Source: Sporothrix humicola (Eukaryota > Ascomycota > Sordariomycetes > Ophiostomatales > Ophiostomataceae). Taken from it: 64,000 bases of DNA. This document shows, piece after piece, positions 1-11,628 of this stretch (within the stretch, counting starts at the first letter, position 1; every line of letters starts with the position of its first letter). The translations under genes were made by a program, and so were the position numbers. The stretch is taken from positions 62,001 through 126,000 of the forward strand of contig WNYE01000067.1 of the NCBI GenBank assembly GCA_021396245.1, given 5' to 3'. Below the pieces are notes generated by a model that saw only the letters and a list, made by a program, of their open reading frames with translations, did no database searches and was not told the origin of the DNA.

Positions 1-1393
1 CTAGATGCGTTGCTGGGATTTTTGAAGGCTTCAGGTGCGTAGGAGGCAACGAAACAAGACACAACATGTGTTAGCTATCGATACTTTCATGGTAATAAAG
101 CGCCAGTAAAGATACAATTGCGCCTCATTTCTTGGTCTGGCCATGGCGCCAACCTTTGGCCTGCGCGGTCAACACGACGTCGTCGGGCGACGGCTCCAGA
201 AAGGCGTCAAACGCAGAGGCCGGAGCACGAGACAGCGAGGGAACAGCCAGCAGATAGGTTTCATCGTGGGACGGATTTGGTTTGTGTTTGTGTTTCTTAG
301 GGCCGAACAAAGCCTGGGCAAACGCGGACGGCTGGGCAATCATGGCGGGCTCTGTTTGCGCTGGGACCGGCACCTCCTGGCGAGCTTCTTCCATTGAAGA
401 GGAAGGCCCTGGGGGTGGTGGCGAGTTTTTCTTTGCTGGTGTTGCCGGCATGTTTTTGACGGCTTCTCTGGATTTGCTGGGGCTACTGGCTGAACTCGTT
501 GTCTCTCTTGGCGATCCCTGCGCTGGGCCGTCGATGGCCAGCTTCGCTGCCTTGTTTCGGAGCTCGCGCACATCCTCTTCCGCCTGTTCGCCGCCCGCGG
601 GTCCGCTGCCTCCGGCCTCTTTGGACTTCTTCGCCTCTTCGGCCTTTCTTTTGCGTTGAGCGGCAAGTGCCTGCAGTTTAGACATCTTGGGCGCGCCTGC
701 ACTACTAGAGCCGCCAAGTAGCCCACCAGGACGCCGAGGCGGCGGCACAAGCTCGGCCATACGTGATTGTGGCACGTTCAGCCAGGGCATGTCGCTGAAA
801 AAGGCGGCGAAAGAGGCGCTATCCATCCGTGTGGGCGTGGACGTAGATGGCTGCAGTTTTGTCATGGGCGGCAGAGGGTAGAGAGAATATGCTTGGCATC
901 CTTTTATTGGGTGGTCGACCGTCAACGAATGTGTTGTTGCGCTTCGGTAGGCAGAAGAGGAAGGCATATGTGATTCCCACGGAGAAGATGACACAGGGAA
1001 AAATGGGAAGCGTTTGCCAAATGCAGAGAAATCAAAATGAGACGAACCTTGTGCTTGTTGGGGCGCAGCCTTTGGCTTCTTCTCGACCGGTTTTGGTGGG
1101 TCAATGTATGTGCGCATTAGATAGGACACTGCCTTTGCCTCGTCGTAGTCGTAATATAAGATGGCCTCTTCGACCTTTCCTTTTGCGAGTTTTGCTGCAT
1201 TCTCGGCGCCCAGCATGTCCTCGACGTTCTTTTTTGACTGCTCGAGAAACGCCTTCTCCTCCTCTTCGGTGTACTCCGCCGCAGGCTCTTCTGTGCCATC
1301 GTAGAACTGGTCGTTTTCATCATACTCATCGCCGTCATACTCGTCCATGTCCTCCTCATAGTCATAGTTGCGGACGAGCCGATGCCGCGACAT
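1..1393 (-). CDS. HBS1: HBS1/SKI7 ribosome-rescue GTPase, N-terminal part (partial at left edge)
   Basis: Hbs1 is the eRF3-like GTPase that works with Dom34 on stalled ribosomes; the short Ski7-type isoform bridges the exosome and the Ski complex. The start at 1393 is chosen because MSRHRLVRNYDYEED is the conserved Hbs1 N-terminus and sits in a good context (CCACC-ATG). The HBS1_N helical domain covers about residues 1-105 (EEKAFLEQSKKNVEDML, VEEAILYYDYD). A DMPWLNVP...GGLLGG segment and a Lys-rich stretch follow, then the SPDDVVLTAQAK motif that precedes the GTPase domain in this family. Read straight through, the frame stops at 125 (422 aa). A splice from 153 (AAAG/GTTGGC) to 29, using branch GCTAAC at 75-70 and the first AG after it, removes that stop and continues as AFKNPSNAS toward the GTPase domain outside the window. 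The GTPase domain itself is not visible here. Divergent from ENP2. Confidence 0.8.
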
Positions 1394-2005
1394 GGTGGGC
1401 GGTTTGCGGGGTTGTCGTGATGGGTAGGGCGCAGTTATCAATGGTCAGTGGCGTGAATGATGATTTCAAACGAATGTATGAGTGTTGGGACGAAACAAAA
1501 TACGACAAAAAAGACAACAACGGGTTTGAAAAAGAGTGTAACGTCACGAGGTGGCCTAATATTTATGTTTGGAAGGAGTGAGGTTGAAATGCATTCGGAG
1601 GGGCAAGAAGGCAACTTCCTTTGTACAGTGTGGGGTTGGCCTCACGCGGCAAGTGCGACTGTACCTGAGTACATCATAGTTCTCCATAGGATTACATAAG
1701 GAGCCATAATGACAGGAGACTTATCAGGGGTCTTATCTCTATCGATAAGAGCTGGCGGACTTTTTTTTCTCTGGATCGCCAACATTTTTCTTAGCGCCAA
1801 ACCGCCCCAAATCGGCCTCATTCTGCTTCCTGTCAACTGTTTTTGCACGGCAGAAAACGTCTTTTCGCTGCGCACCCACGATACCCGACGACAGCCCCAT
1901 TTTCAGATATTTTGAAGCCAAAGAGCCGTTTCTCTACCATTTCCCGACTTTATACCGTTTTAATCGACCGTCTTCACCCCGTTTTCGAGCCACTTAACGA
2001 GCACG
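1394..2005. promoter_or_regulatory. Shared divergent promoter of HBS1 and ENP2
   Basis: This 612-bp interval separates the two start codons, so it must hold both promoters. No convincing TATA box is visible. A pyrimidine-rich stretch at about 1930-1985 looks like the ENP2 leader. No gene is seen. Confidence 0.5.
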
Positions 2006-4151
2006 ATGAAGCTCTCCAACGTCGGCACGGCGCCGGTCTACACGGTGTCGGGCCCGTCGCTACGGTCGTTGCCCGACTGGCTGGCGAAGAAGAAGAAGCA
2101 GAGCCTCAAGAACGACCCCGAGTTCTCGAACCGTGTCGAGCTTCTGCAGGACTTTGAATTTACCGGCGCGAGCAGCTGTATCCGCGTCTCGGAGGATGGA
2201 GAATGGGTCATGTCCACAGGCACATTTCCTGTAGGTCGAGTCTCGTTGTTTTATGCTGTTTTTGGCTGTGCGTTTACTGACCTTTTAGCCTCAAATACAC
2301 GTGCACAACTTGTACCAGATGTCGCTCTCGTTTTCTCGCCATACCGTCTCTCTAAACAACAAATTCGTCCTCTGCTCAACGGACTATTCAAAGTCGAGTA
2401 AGTTGCGGCACAAGACCCTGGCCGTCGTCTTCCTTCTTGCTGACCATATGTAGTTCACCTCCAGGAAGACCGCAGAATCGAGTTTCACACGCCCAACGGC
2501 TGCCATTACCACGTTCGCATCCCCCGATTCGGCCGCGATATTGTCTACGATCGCCGGTCAACAGAAGTTTTGGTGCCAGCAGTTGGACTGGACGAGGATG
2601 GACTCGGCGAGGTGTTCCGATTGAACCTGGTGAGCTTACAGTCATGATGCTATTTTTCTCTGGATTTTTGCGGCATTCATCTTGTCTAACACTTTGCAGG
2701 AACTGGGACGATTCCAAAGATCGTACCAGATCGATGTTGGCTCGGATGACGGCGTCGAGCGTGGTCTTCAGGGCAGCATTGGCGTCGGCTGCGTCAACAC
2801 GGCGGCGATCGCCGAGCAGTCGCACGGCCTATCGGCTTTCGGCACATCGGTTGGCACAGTCGAGTTCTGGGATACACGGAGTCGGGCTCGCGTGGCAACA
2901 CTCCAGTCGCACGATGGCGAGATCGCGGCTCTCGATTTCTCCCGCTCGGGCCTGTCACTGGCTACTGGCTCCAGCACAGGCATTGTCCAGATTTACGACT
3001 TGCGTCGGCCGGCACCACTGCTCACCAAGGACCTGGGCTTCGGCTCGCCTGTCAACAACCTGATCCACATGACGACATCGTCGGACGAGAAGATGCTGCT
3101 GGCGTCGGACAAGCGCGCCATCAAGATCTTTGATGTGGTCAAGGGCGACCCATGGGCCACGATCGAACCCGAGGTCGACATCAACTCGGTGGCACACTGC
3201 CCAGACTCGGGCATGATTCTAAGCGCCAACGAAGGCCGCCAGCAGCACGCATGGTTCATTCCGATGCTGGGTCCCGCACCCAAGTGGTGCACATTCCTCG
3301 AGCGCCTGGTGGACGAAATGGCTGAAGAGGTGTCGACGACGACGTACGACAACTACAAGTTCCTGACGCTGCCCGAGCTGCGCGCACTCAGTCTGTCGCA
3401 CCTGGTCGGCAAGACGAATTTGCTGAGACCGTACATGCACGGTTTCTTCGTGGCCAGCAAGCTGTACGACCAGGCGCGCCTGATTGCCAACCCGCACGTC
3501 TACGAGGAGGAGCGCATGAAGCGGGTCAAGGACAAGATCGAAAAGGAGCGCGCGACGCGCATCCGCGAGACCAAGAAGGTCAAGGTCAACCAGAAGACGG
3601 TGGATGCGCTGCTCAAGAAGCAGGAGAAGCGCGAAAAGGTGGATGCAGAGGCTGGCATCATGGGCGACGAGCGTCTCAATGCCTTCTTCGAGGACGAGCA
3701 GCTGGCCATCGACGAGAACACCGCCGAGTTCCGCGCCCTCAACCCCAGCACGCGCGTGGATGCATCTGGCAAGCCCGAAGGCAAGCCGGCATGGCAGCCG
3801 ATGCGTAGCGGTATGGACGGCTCCGACTCAGAGGAAGAGGAGGGCGGCCCTATCCGCTCTGGTGGCGATGGCGATGGCGGCGTGGTGATGCGCATGACAT
3901 CATCGGCGCCGCAGTTTGGCTCGCGTGGCACAATTGGTGCTCGCGTGCAGAAGATTGCCGCCAACAGCAGCAAGAACAACGGCATTCTCGGCCAGGCCCG
4001 CAAGGGCAAGGTTGTCGGCGAGCGGTTGGTGACGTTTGTGCCCGAGTCGACCAAGAAGAAGACCGAGGAAGAGGAGCGGCCGGCACCGAAGCGCGACAAC
4101 CGGGAGCGGAGAAGCGCCAGTGGCAACACCTTCCGCAACATGAAGAAATAA
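2006..4151 (+). CDS. ENP2: Enp2/NOL10, WD-repeat nucleolar ribosome biogenesis factor
   Basis: This is a component of the 90S/SSU processome needed for 18S rRNA maturation; it acts in the nucleolus. Four exons are proposed: 2006-2230, 2289-2397, 2454-2629 and 2700-4151, giving 653 aa. Donors are GTAGGT, GTAAGT and GTGAGC; the third acceptor has CTAAC just upstream, and all phases close. The N-terminus (MKLSNVGTAPVYTVSGPSL, LPDWLAKKKK) and the joined segments PPQIHVHNLYQMSLSF, DYSKSIHLQEDRRIEFH and DGTV-like WD blades (GTVEFWDTR, GIVQIYDLR) match NOL10/Enp2. The C-terminal third is Lys/Arg- and Glu-rich coiled coil (KDKIEKERATRIRETKKVK), ending in a basic tail with RNMKK, as is usual for the family. 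Converges on the small membrane-protein gene at 4396-4956. Confidence 0.92.
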
Positions 4152-4395
4152 AGGAGAGAAGACCAGTCATTAAACAGTTTGGCATTCTAATATGGACAAG
4201 AACAACGCAAAAAAACAAACGACACGTCACGAAGCTATGGACACACATCTAATATTACAAGGGGAGAGTGTACTCGTCGAGAGTTCAACCCTGCTCATCA
4301 ATCATTTGGAGGTTGATGTGATATCAGCCTGCCGCTCTACAACTCTACTCCTGGGATCACCGCCATCTGCAACACCTTTCCTCCACCATTCCTCC

Positions 4396-4956
4396 TCACT
4401 TCTGACCAAAGCTCGAGAGCTTGATCTTCATGCCCGACTTGCTCGACTTGTTTGGGTTGCTTGACGACCGACTTCTATCGCCACCGCCCAGTCCCTTTTC
4501 CAAATCTCTGGGCAGACGCGGCGTTGGCGGCACATCGTCGATCCGAACGCCACGGCCGCCAGTCCGCGGTCCGTCCTTGACCGACTTAGGGAACTCGGAG
4601 CGGCGCGGCGTCAGTGCTTCCACGACACGACGGGCCGACTTGCGGATGTTCTCGCGGACCTTCCACTCGCGCTTCTTGGCGAGGTAGAAGAGCACAGCAG
4701 AAGCGACTATCAAACACCGTTAGCTTATGAGGATAGATTGTTTCCAATCAGTTTGTCACCTACTTCCAAAAACGGCCACGAGAACGACCACGATGATGAT
4801 AGCAACAAAGGCGCCGTGCGAGATGTTGATGCCGCCAGAAGACGAGCCGGATGCGCCGCCAGCATTGTCGACTCCAGACCCATCGCCGCCGCCGCCGCCG
4901 TCCGAATAGCTGACGGTACCCAGCGGGAACGCAGCTGTCTGTGTGGTGTCTGCCAT
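4396..4956 (-). CDS. Small single-pass membrane protein, Gly/Ser-rich ectodomain
   Basis: Function not recognised. Two exons are proposed, 4764-4956 and 4396-4706, joined by an intron with a GTAGGT donor, GCTAAC branch and GATAG acceptor; the product is 167 aa. The start MADTTQTAAF at 4956 is preferred over the in-frame ATG at 5109 because it follows the TATA element at the expected distance and gives a compact protein. Residues 1-50 are Gly/Ser/Asp-rich. Residues about 55-80 form one strong hydrophobic helix (FVAIIIVVVLVAVFG then IASAVLFYLA, created by the splice). A basic cytoplasmic tail follows (KKREWKV, RKSARRVVEALTPRR) with Pro/Gly/Arg-rich low complexity. Type I-like topology is inferred. 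Confidence 0.7.
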
Positions 4957-5143
4957 GTTGTGGGGGGTGTAGTAGTCCGGTGTATTTTTGTTGTCGTTGA
5001 TCGGTTTTGTTATTTGAGAAGACAGTTTCCAGAACGTCAGGTTGAGCACGTCCAGCGGCGAAATGAAGATGAAAAGCAATGAATGGGAGATCGAGGAAGG
5101 ATGGGCCAAGAGATGAAGGTGGGGGAGGGGGCTTGCAGTCTAG

Positions 5144-5149
5144 TATATA
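5144..5149 (-). promoter_or_regulatory. TATA element upstream of the small membrane-protein gene
   Basis: TATATA lies 188 bp upstream of the ATG at 4956 on the minus strand. Similar spacing (about 130-230 bp) recurs for other genes in this window. Confidence 0.4.
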
Positions 5150-6844
5150 GGCCAGGCAGGATGACTGTTGTTTTTGTTGTCTATTGTCTTTTATTTCCTT
5201 TTTTTATTCTTCTCTTCTTTTTTGTACATCATTGGGGGCGTTGGGTCAGTCTTTAGGAGTCTGTCGTGCACTTTCACATTTCATATATTAGCATAGTTCG
5301 CCAACATACAATCTGTCTTGCATATTGACAGGGATCTGTCTCTCTCCCTCTTTCAACCGTCAATCTCTGTGGCTCTCCTCGTCTTTTGCTCTCACATTTG
5401 TTTTCTCTTTGCGCCCACCACCCCAGGAAACAGTTTCACTGTGACCAGACCGCCGGCGTCGTGCATCGCCAAGTCGCACTACGCAGTCACTCGAGGGCCA
5501 TTGTGTCGTTTCGTGTGATATCTCTGCGGCCTCTCTACGACGCAGCGTGATGTGACTGGCCTCGTCGTCCAAAGCATTTTCCTCAAATCCTCGCTTTTCT
5601 TACATCATTGGACAGCAGCTGTGCTGTGTGCAGGGGATGCCGTGCTAGGCTCGGCACTGCACACGCAAGGTACAACTGTGTTTCGCTCGAGAACACACAA
5701 AAAACTGGGGGCCGGGCAGCCTGATTGGTGCTCGGCGGTGATCCAGGCCGTTTTTTTCGATCCTCTTCTGTGCTTCACTCCTCAAGCGCCGGCCCTTTTT
5801 GGCGGGCGCATCATGCACGTTCCTTCCTCACAGAAAGCGGGAAGGGCTCGTGTGTGGTGAACACAGAATCCAGCCAATCACAGTACACGAAGCAAAGGTG
5901 CCACTTTTCGCTCGGCGGCTACGAGGTGACAGCTTCTGGGTTGTCCTTTGGTTCATCTTTTTCTTTTTCTTTTGCATTGTTCTCTCTTGTCAGATTGAAA
6001 AGTTAAATGCTCCTTTTAAATTGACTATGCTTCACCTTTGGCCTCCAAATGGGTCGCGACAGGCGTGAAAAATGGCCGTTTCGCAATTATCTCGAACAAA
6101 ATGCACCTCAAAGTCATACTGGGGATGAAGTTCGTTGTCTCTTTTCTCAGTGTAGTAAATTATATTTCTTTACTAGTTTAGTATAAGGAAGATGAATGGA
6201 TATTGTATATTGGAGAGACAAAAAACATTGAGTGCAGCTCGTTACTTGTGGTGGGATTTTCTTGTGACTGTCAGGGTGAGATGTTGACCGTATGTATCAT
6301 GCACGTATTCTTTTTTCCCATTCCTTTTCTTTTTTTTAATAAAGCACAGTAAAAAGAAAAGTAAAGCTACCTATTACAATAAAATATTCTGGGGTTGTAG
6401 ATTTTAAAATCAGGCAATAATTATGTTCTGTCTTCCCATAGCATGCCGCAGTGCCATACACTGTTGTTTACCCTCATCAAATCACCGTCCAGCACAAATA
6501 CGAATTCAACATATCTCGTGATAGCATCGCGCGTTTGAAATAGTGAAGAAAAACGAGCTTGATGGTATAATTGAAGATATGCATGAGGGTCGTCGCTCCT
6601 TCCATTTGTATTATTATGAGGCTACCACTGGTTCTTTCCTTGTAAAATGACCCTTCCTATCCGGAAGGCACGAATGGCCTCATGTAAACGTGGAAACACA
6701 GAGACATTCGTTCTTTCCCAATTGCACCAAGTTACTATTGTTGTCTACTATCCCCTATCTCGATGGAAATGTCCCCCTTTGTTGTCTCCATGGACACGAG
6801 ACACCAGCAATACAGACAAGGCTGTGCCTCCACACACCGCCACG
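5150..6844. other. Gene-free interval
   Basis: About 1.7 kb between divergent promoters. It contains only short ORFs without family signatures, T-rich runs (5170-5225, 6310-6340) and an AT-rich stretch at 6120-6450. No RNA gene or repeat is recognised. Confidence 0.5.
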
Positions 6845-9800
6845 ATGGATCTGGACGACTTTCGAATTCCGGATACACCTCAGCTGGCACTGAGCGCCGA
6901 CTCTCTCCCGGCTCCCAGAAGCGCACCATCTTCCTCTGGTATTACAGGCCTCGGCCTTAATGCTCAGCACGCCTCTTCGAAATGTTTCATTGCATCGAGA
7001 TCGAGGCCTCGCGAACTGGAGGTCGAGACACAGGTCGGCCCTGGTACTGACGGCAAGTTACTCTATACAGTCCTATGTTATTTATATCCCATTGACTGAC
7101 ATGCGTCATAGACGACTATGCCTTTCGGGCCCCAGTGAGAGTCCCCGGACCGGCCTCCAAACCCCGGCAGATTGACAAGGGGCCCCCTCGACCCAACTAC
7201 TTCTCTGCCCTCACACAAAGGTTTCAGCAAAGCAGCAGCGATGGCCAACCAAGAATGGCATCGTCATCGCACACTCGAACATCTATCTCCCAAAATGCTG
7301 CGCATCTGCCCGGAGAGGTTGTTTCGTATCCCGAGCGGGCCACTAGACATGACCGTCCAGGAAGCCAGCCATGGGACAGTGGCCAACCGGCCCGAAACGC
7401 ACAACAAAATAACCACATCCAGCCCACTGACGTTGATGCTGGCTTTCGTGGTATCCAGGATGCCATTACGACCAGATTTCAGGACCTCGAAAAGAAACTT
7501 CAGCTGCAAGAGCAAGAAATCACGGAGCTCCGCTTCTCGCTCAACGATGCCGGCGTAACTGCAGACCTGTTGGAGACAGACAAACGGCAGCTCAAGCAAA
7601 AGAACGAGGAGCTTGAGCGGAAGATTGCACAGAGTGATGGAACGGCAGACAAGCTACGGGAAGAGATTAGAAAGACAAGGGAAGAGCTTCGAGACGCGGT
7701 GACCGAGCAGAAACAGCTCAAACTAGAGGTCGAAAAAGGCCAGAAACGAGCCGTGCAAGATCACGGGGCTCTCCTAGATGCCAGGAAGACAACAGGCGAG
7801 GTTCGAGCCCAGCTCGAAGCCACCCGAAGAGAACTGCGAGAAGCCGATGTCTTGTCTAAGGAGAAAGTCAAACAGGCCGAAGAACGGGGTAAGAATGTTT
7901 AATCGTCGACAACTACAGGAACATCATATCTGACTTGCTATAGCCGACTCAAGGATCCAAGACCTCACAAAGCAACTGCAACGACGTGATGCAGAACTCC
8001 AAGCTCAGAGAGACGCAAATGATCAACTAGCAAAGAAGCTCGATACAATCCCCGAGCGCAACTTCCAGGCACTGACTACCTGCGTCAAGAAAATTGTTGA
8101 CAAGCTGGATGACTCCAAATCGCAGATATTGGCAGATGGCAAGGCCAATAACAAGCAGCACCAGGAACAGTGAGTGGCTCGGTGATGTTTAATCGATTTG
8201 TATTGGGCAAATTCACTGACAGAATAGACATGGCGCGATGGTCGAATGCCTGAAGGGGCTGCTGACAGCCTCGCAGCAACACGTTGAGACTCTCGCAACA
8301 TCGCAACAGGAGAACGAGACACTTTCAAAGCGGTAAGTTTATTTTTGTCCAGATGAATTTTCGATAACCCACTCTAACACTTTTGCAGACTCTTGGACAA
8401 GATTCAAGAATATTATTGCATTGAAAAGGAGGCTTCAGTGTCTTTGCGCACAGATATCACAGACGGAATTGGTGGTCTGCGCAAGTGTATGGAATCCTAC
8501 CAAGCATCACTCGACGAGACTTTTGCCGCAAAGACTCGGGAAAGTGAGACTTTGGCAAGCTTTTGCCAGCAACGTGAAGAAGACAGTGAAAATATCTCAA
8601 ATCAACTGTCAGAGCAGCGCCATGTTCTACAAAACCAGCTGCATGAGATCCGCGAGCTGCACAATACACTTCGCGAGCTCCACGAGGCTCCTCGTGAAGA
8701 TCCTAGATTGATTGCAAAAATTGCAGCCCTACAAGAACAGAACCGCTATTGTGAGGGCGAGCTGAGAGACAAAGAGGTCCTTATTACGAGGCTAGAGGAG
8801 AGCTATAAGGAGAGAACAAAAGAACTTATTTCGGCATCAGAGAAGTTTGCATCAGATATCCAGCAACTCAACAACACATTTCATAAGCGAGAGGAAGAGT
8901 ATCGCCGTTCCGTGGATCAAGCTTCGGATCTTGCCGTTAAAGAAGCCAAGAGGGTCTCTGAAGAAAACAAACAAGAGACAACGAGAGACCTACAGCAAGA
9001 GCGAACCAGACGCCAAAGCTTGGAGAAGGAACTGCGGCAGATTAAAGAGGACCTATCTGTTATCGAGGAAAAGGGCAGACGGAGCGAGCAGTCCAACGAA
9101 GTGCTCCAAAGCGAGCTAGCCACAGCGAAACTCGGTAACCAGGCTGTCACAGCTCATCTGGAGGAAAAGACACGGACTCTCGAGCATCGCTTGGACCATG
9201 ATACCACGGTGATAACACAGCTTAAGGCTGCACTCGCAGACAAGGAGATGGACTTTGTCAATCTGCGAAGTAGCATGGAGGCATACGATAAGAAAGTTCG
9301 CGTCCTCATAGAACATCTCCGGGGCTGGGCTCAGGACTACACACACATCGGCGCCATCCGCTCGCGTCTTGAGATGCTCAGTCAGATCGACCAGTCTTGT
9401 GCTGCAACTGCACGTATCAGAGAGGCCGAACAGATTGACAACGTTCTCGCCCAGTTGCGTCAATATTATGCCCGCCAGAACGAACGAGATGGGAAATTGG
9501 ACTTTGCAATAGGGCAGAGCCAAGCAGCATTGGTAGCGTCACATTGCCCATCCGACGAGGATTACGAGGACCACGAGGACCACGAGGACCACGATCAACA
9601 CATCTCCGACCTGTCTGCCTTCCTGGATGCTGAGGTTGCCGCCGCTATCTTGGGCAATGGCCCTGATTCGTTGAAAACGCCTGCGAACATCTTCAAAGAG
9701 CAAAGTTCGGGCATGAAGCCGCCTCCGTTGCTCAAAGATCGTGTTGTCAACGTGGCACCTGACCCGAAGGGCGGTATGGGGGCTGGCATGAGCTCCCCGA

Positions 9801-10111
9801 TGGTTCCCAGTCCCATGCCCAAGCGGCCTCGACGAGAGACAAGATCTTCCGCCGCAAATAAAGCTGCAATGCGTAATCCGGTCAGTCCAACCGACATGAA
9901 GATGGCTCTACGGGCCAAAAGAAAACGACCGGCAGCCACATCCCATGTCGACAACAAAGAAACGAAGGCAAGGAAAGTGCACACAGAGACTTCCGTGTAT
10001 TTTCAAGACACTGAGAAGAGCAACCTATTGGTCTCAAATGACGGGAATAGGCCTCCTGCTAGCAATATGGCCAATTCTCCGTCCCTGCTCATCAAGATTG
10101 AGGACCCTTGA
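6845..10111 (+). CDS. Large coiled-coil protein, probably nuclear
   Basis: Not recognised as a named family. Five exons are proposed: 6845-7052, 7112-7888, 7944-8169, 8228-8332 and 8389-10111, giving 1012 aa with all phases closed. Donors are GCAAGT (see finding), GTAAGA, GTGAGT and GTAAGT. Residues 1-150 are low complexity. From about residue 170 to 720 the sequence is near-continuous heptad-rich coiled coil, seen in EKKLQLQEQEITELRFSL, EELERKIAQ and ERTRRQSLEKELRQIKEDL. An acidic HED-repeat segment follows at about residue 800. The tail is Pro-rich and basic with likely nuclear localisation signals (PKRPRRETR, RAKRKRPA). A filament, spindle or meiotic-axis type of role is possible but only inferred from the coiled-coil architecture. 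Confidence 0.8.
9558..9595 (+). repeat. GAGGACCAC in-frame 9-bp repeat
   Basis: Three consecutive GAGGACCAC units plus degenerate flanks encode an acidic E-D-H tandem within the coiled-coil protein. The unit length keeps the frame. Confidence 0.85.
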
Positions 10112-10397
10112 GTGGAACAGGTCGCCTGTATGGACACTGTATCTATATTGTATGTGTAGATTTTAATGTTCCTTTTAGCAATCAAAAGTGTATATTTGAC
10201 AAGATGCGTTTATAGTAATCCCAGTTCCCCTAACGCCGTATAAAATAACAAGAATGCGTTTTGTACAAGTTGCTGTCGAGGGCCAAGGCGGAGGTGCAGG
10301 CCGCAGCATCGTGTCGTTTCCCAGATCTTCGGCTTGTATCGACAGGTTTCATGCTTTTCGGTATCGTATATCATCCATTGCATCGTTGGCTGGTCGT

Positions 10398-10706
10398 CTA
10401 TTTGCCTTTGCGCTTCTGTTCCAGGAAGAGAACCTTTCTGCGAACTAGATAGAGGGCAGCGTTAGTCCCTTGCTGCCAGTACTGCAGCTGATACAGACGT
10501 ATATGAACTCACCGATGGGATCGTATTTGAGCATGCTGAGCGGTGTTGACGTGCGGGGCCGGGTGAACTGGTAGAAGAATCCGGTCATGGCCATCGAAAT
10601 GAGGCGCACGGAGATGACGCTTTTTCTCGCTGCGGGCAGTTAGCATTGGCTGCATTGCGGTGTTGGTATATAAAGAGGTTTCATTGATCGTACGTTTCTT
10701 TGCCAT
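10398..10706 (-). CDS. MRPL39: Mitochondrial large-subunit ribosomal protein bL33m
   Basis: Structural protein of the mitochondrial 54S subunit, 58 aa, the usual size of the family. Three exons are proposed: 10694-10706 (13 nt), 10513-10629 and 10398-10444. Introns use GTACGA...CCGCAG and GTGAGT...CTATCTAG, with an ACTAAC branch in the second. The joined protein begins MAKKPRKSVISVRLISMAM and continues TGFFYQFTRPR, LSMLKYDPIVRRKVLFLEQ, KRKGK. This is the bL33m signature from end to end. Each exon is too short to be found as an ORF, so an ORF-only annotation would miss the gene. It converges on the coiled-coil gene with about 290 bp between stops. Confidence 0.93.
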
Positions 10707-11469
10707 GGTTGCGGCTCGGTTGTCTCGTGGGGTTGGATGTGTGCTGGGGATGGATCAATCACCAGCAAAAGTGAAGCAATTCGCGAAAAAGCTTTTGCGC
10801 CAAACCCTCGGACAACATCGAACGGTAAATAGTGGGTCTTTGAAGACGTCGTTCCAGCCAATCATAGATGACCTATCACGGCCACCAAAAAAAAACCAGG
10901 GGACAGCTCTTATCTTATCGCATGACTGCCACCTTCCCGTGTTACGCCGTACTTTTTTGGTGTACTTTTGGCATTTGCCCACAGCTTTTGTCTCTCGTTC
11001 TCATTTTTTGTCTTTTACAACCTGTGCGGGCTCGGAACACAAGCCTTTTTCGTGCGGTAAAAGGACGCCATTTGGCGGGCGTTTTCATCATAAATTCCGT
11101 AAATAATATGCATTCTGACGAGTCAGGGTCTTTCTTCACTCACTCAGCATCCTTATGCTATCGTCTGGTCTCTGAATTCTCGCGCTCTTCGCGCCTTCCT
11201 GATTTGCTTTCCCCGCTCACCTGGCTCTTGCTCCTCTTTTTCTGTCGACCATTTCTCTTACTGGATTATTTTTGGCCCATTTTCGCCCATTTCTGCCCAT
11301 TCTTTTCCAGTTGGGCGGTAACGGAGGTCCGTTCTCTCATTGATCTCCCCTCTTTTACGTTTATTTTGGGATTATTCTCCCTGTAAAATTTATTCTCCGT
11401 TTATTTCAGCGCCCTGTCTTGTGCTATCTTGAGGCGGTCAGCGAATCGTAGTTGGCGGTATGGTAATAT
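10707..11469. other. Intergenic, bL33m promoter side
   Basis: No ORF with family character. It holds the bL33m promoter on the minus strand and T-rich DNA at 11150-11420. Confidence 0.45.
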
Positions 11470-11477
11470 TATAAATA
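11470..11477 (+). promoter_or_regulatory. TATA box
   Basis: TATAAATA lies 159 bp upstream of the ATG at 11629. The spacing matches that seen for the SnoaL-like and GH7 genes in this window, which supports transcription toward the small ORF. Confidence 0.5.
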
Positions 11478-11628
11478 GGGAAGCCTGCCAGTCTTTCCTT
11501 CCCCTCATGGATGAGAAAAAAAAGGGAGCAGTGTAAAACAAGATTGTGAACCTTCCATCCCTTCATCCCATCGCCCGCCCATCGCACCTTCTTGCCCAGA
11601 AGCGTCGCTCGTTGTTCGCCACTTCAAT

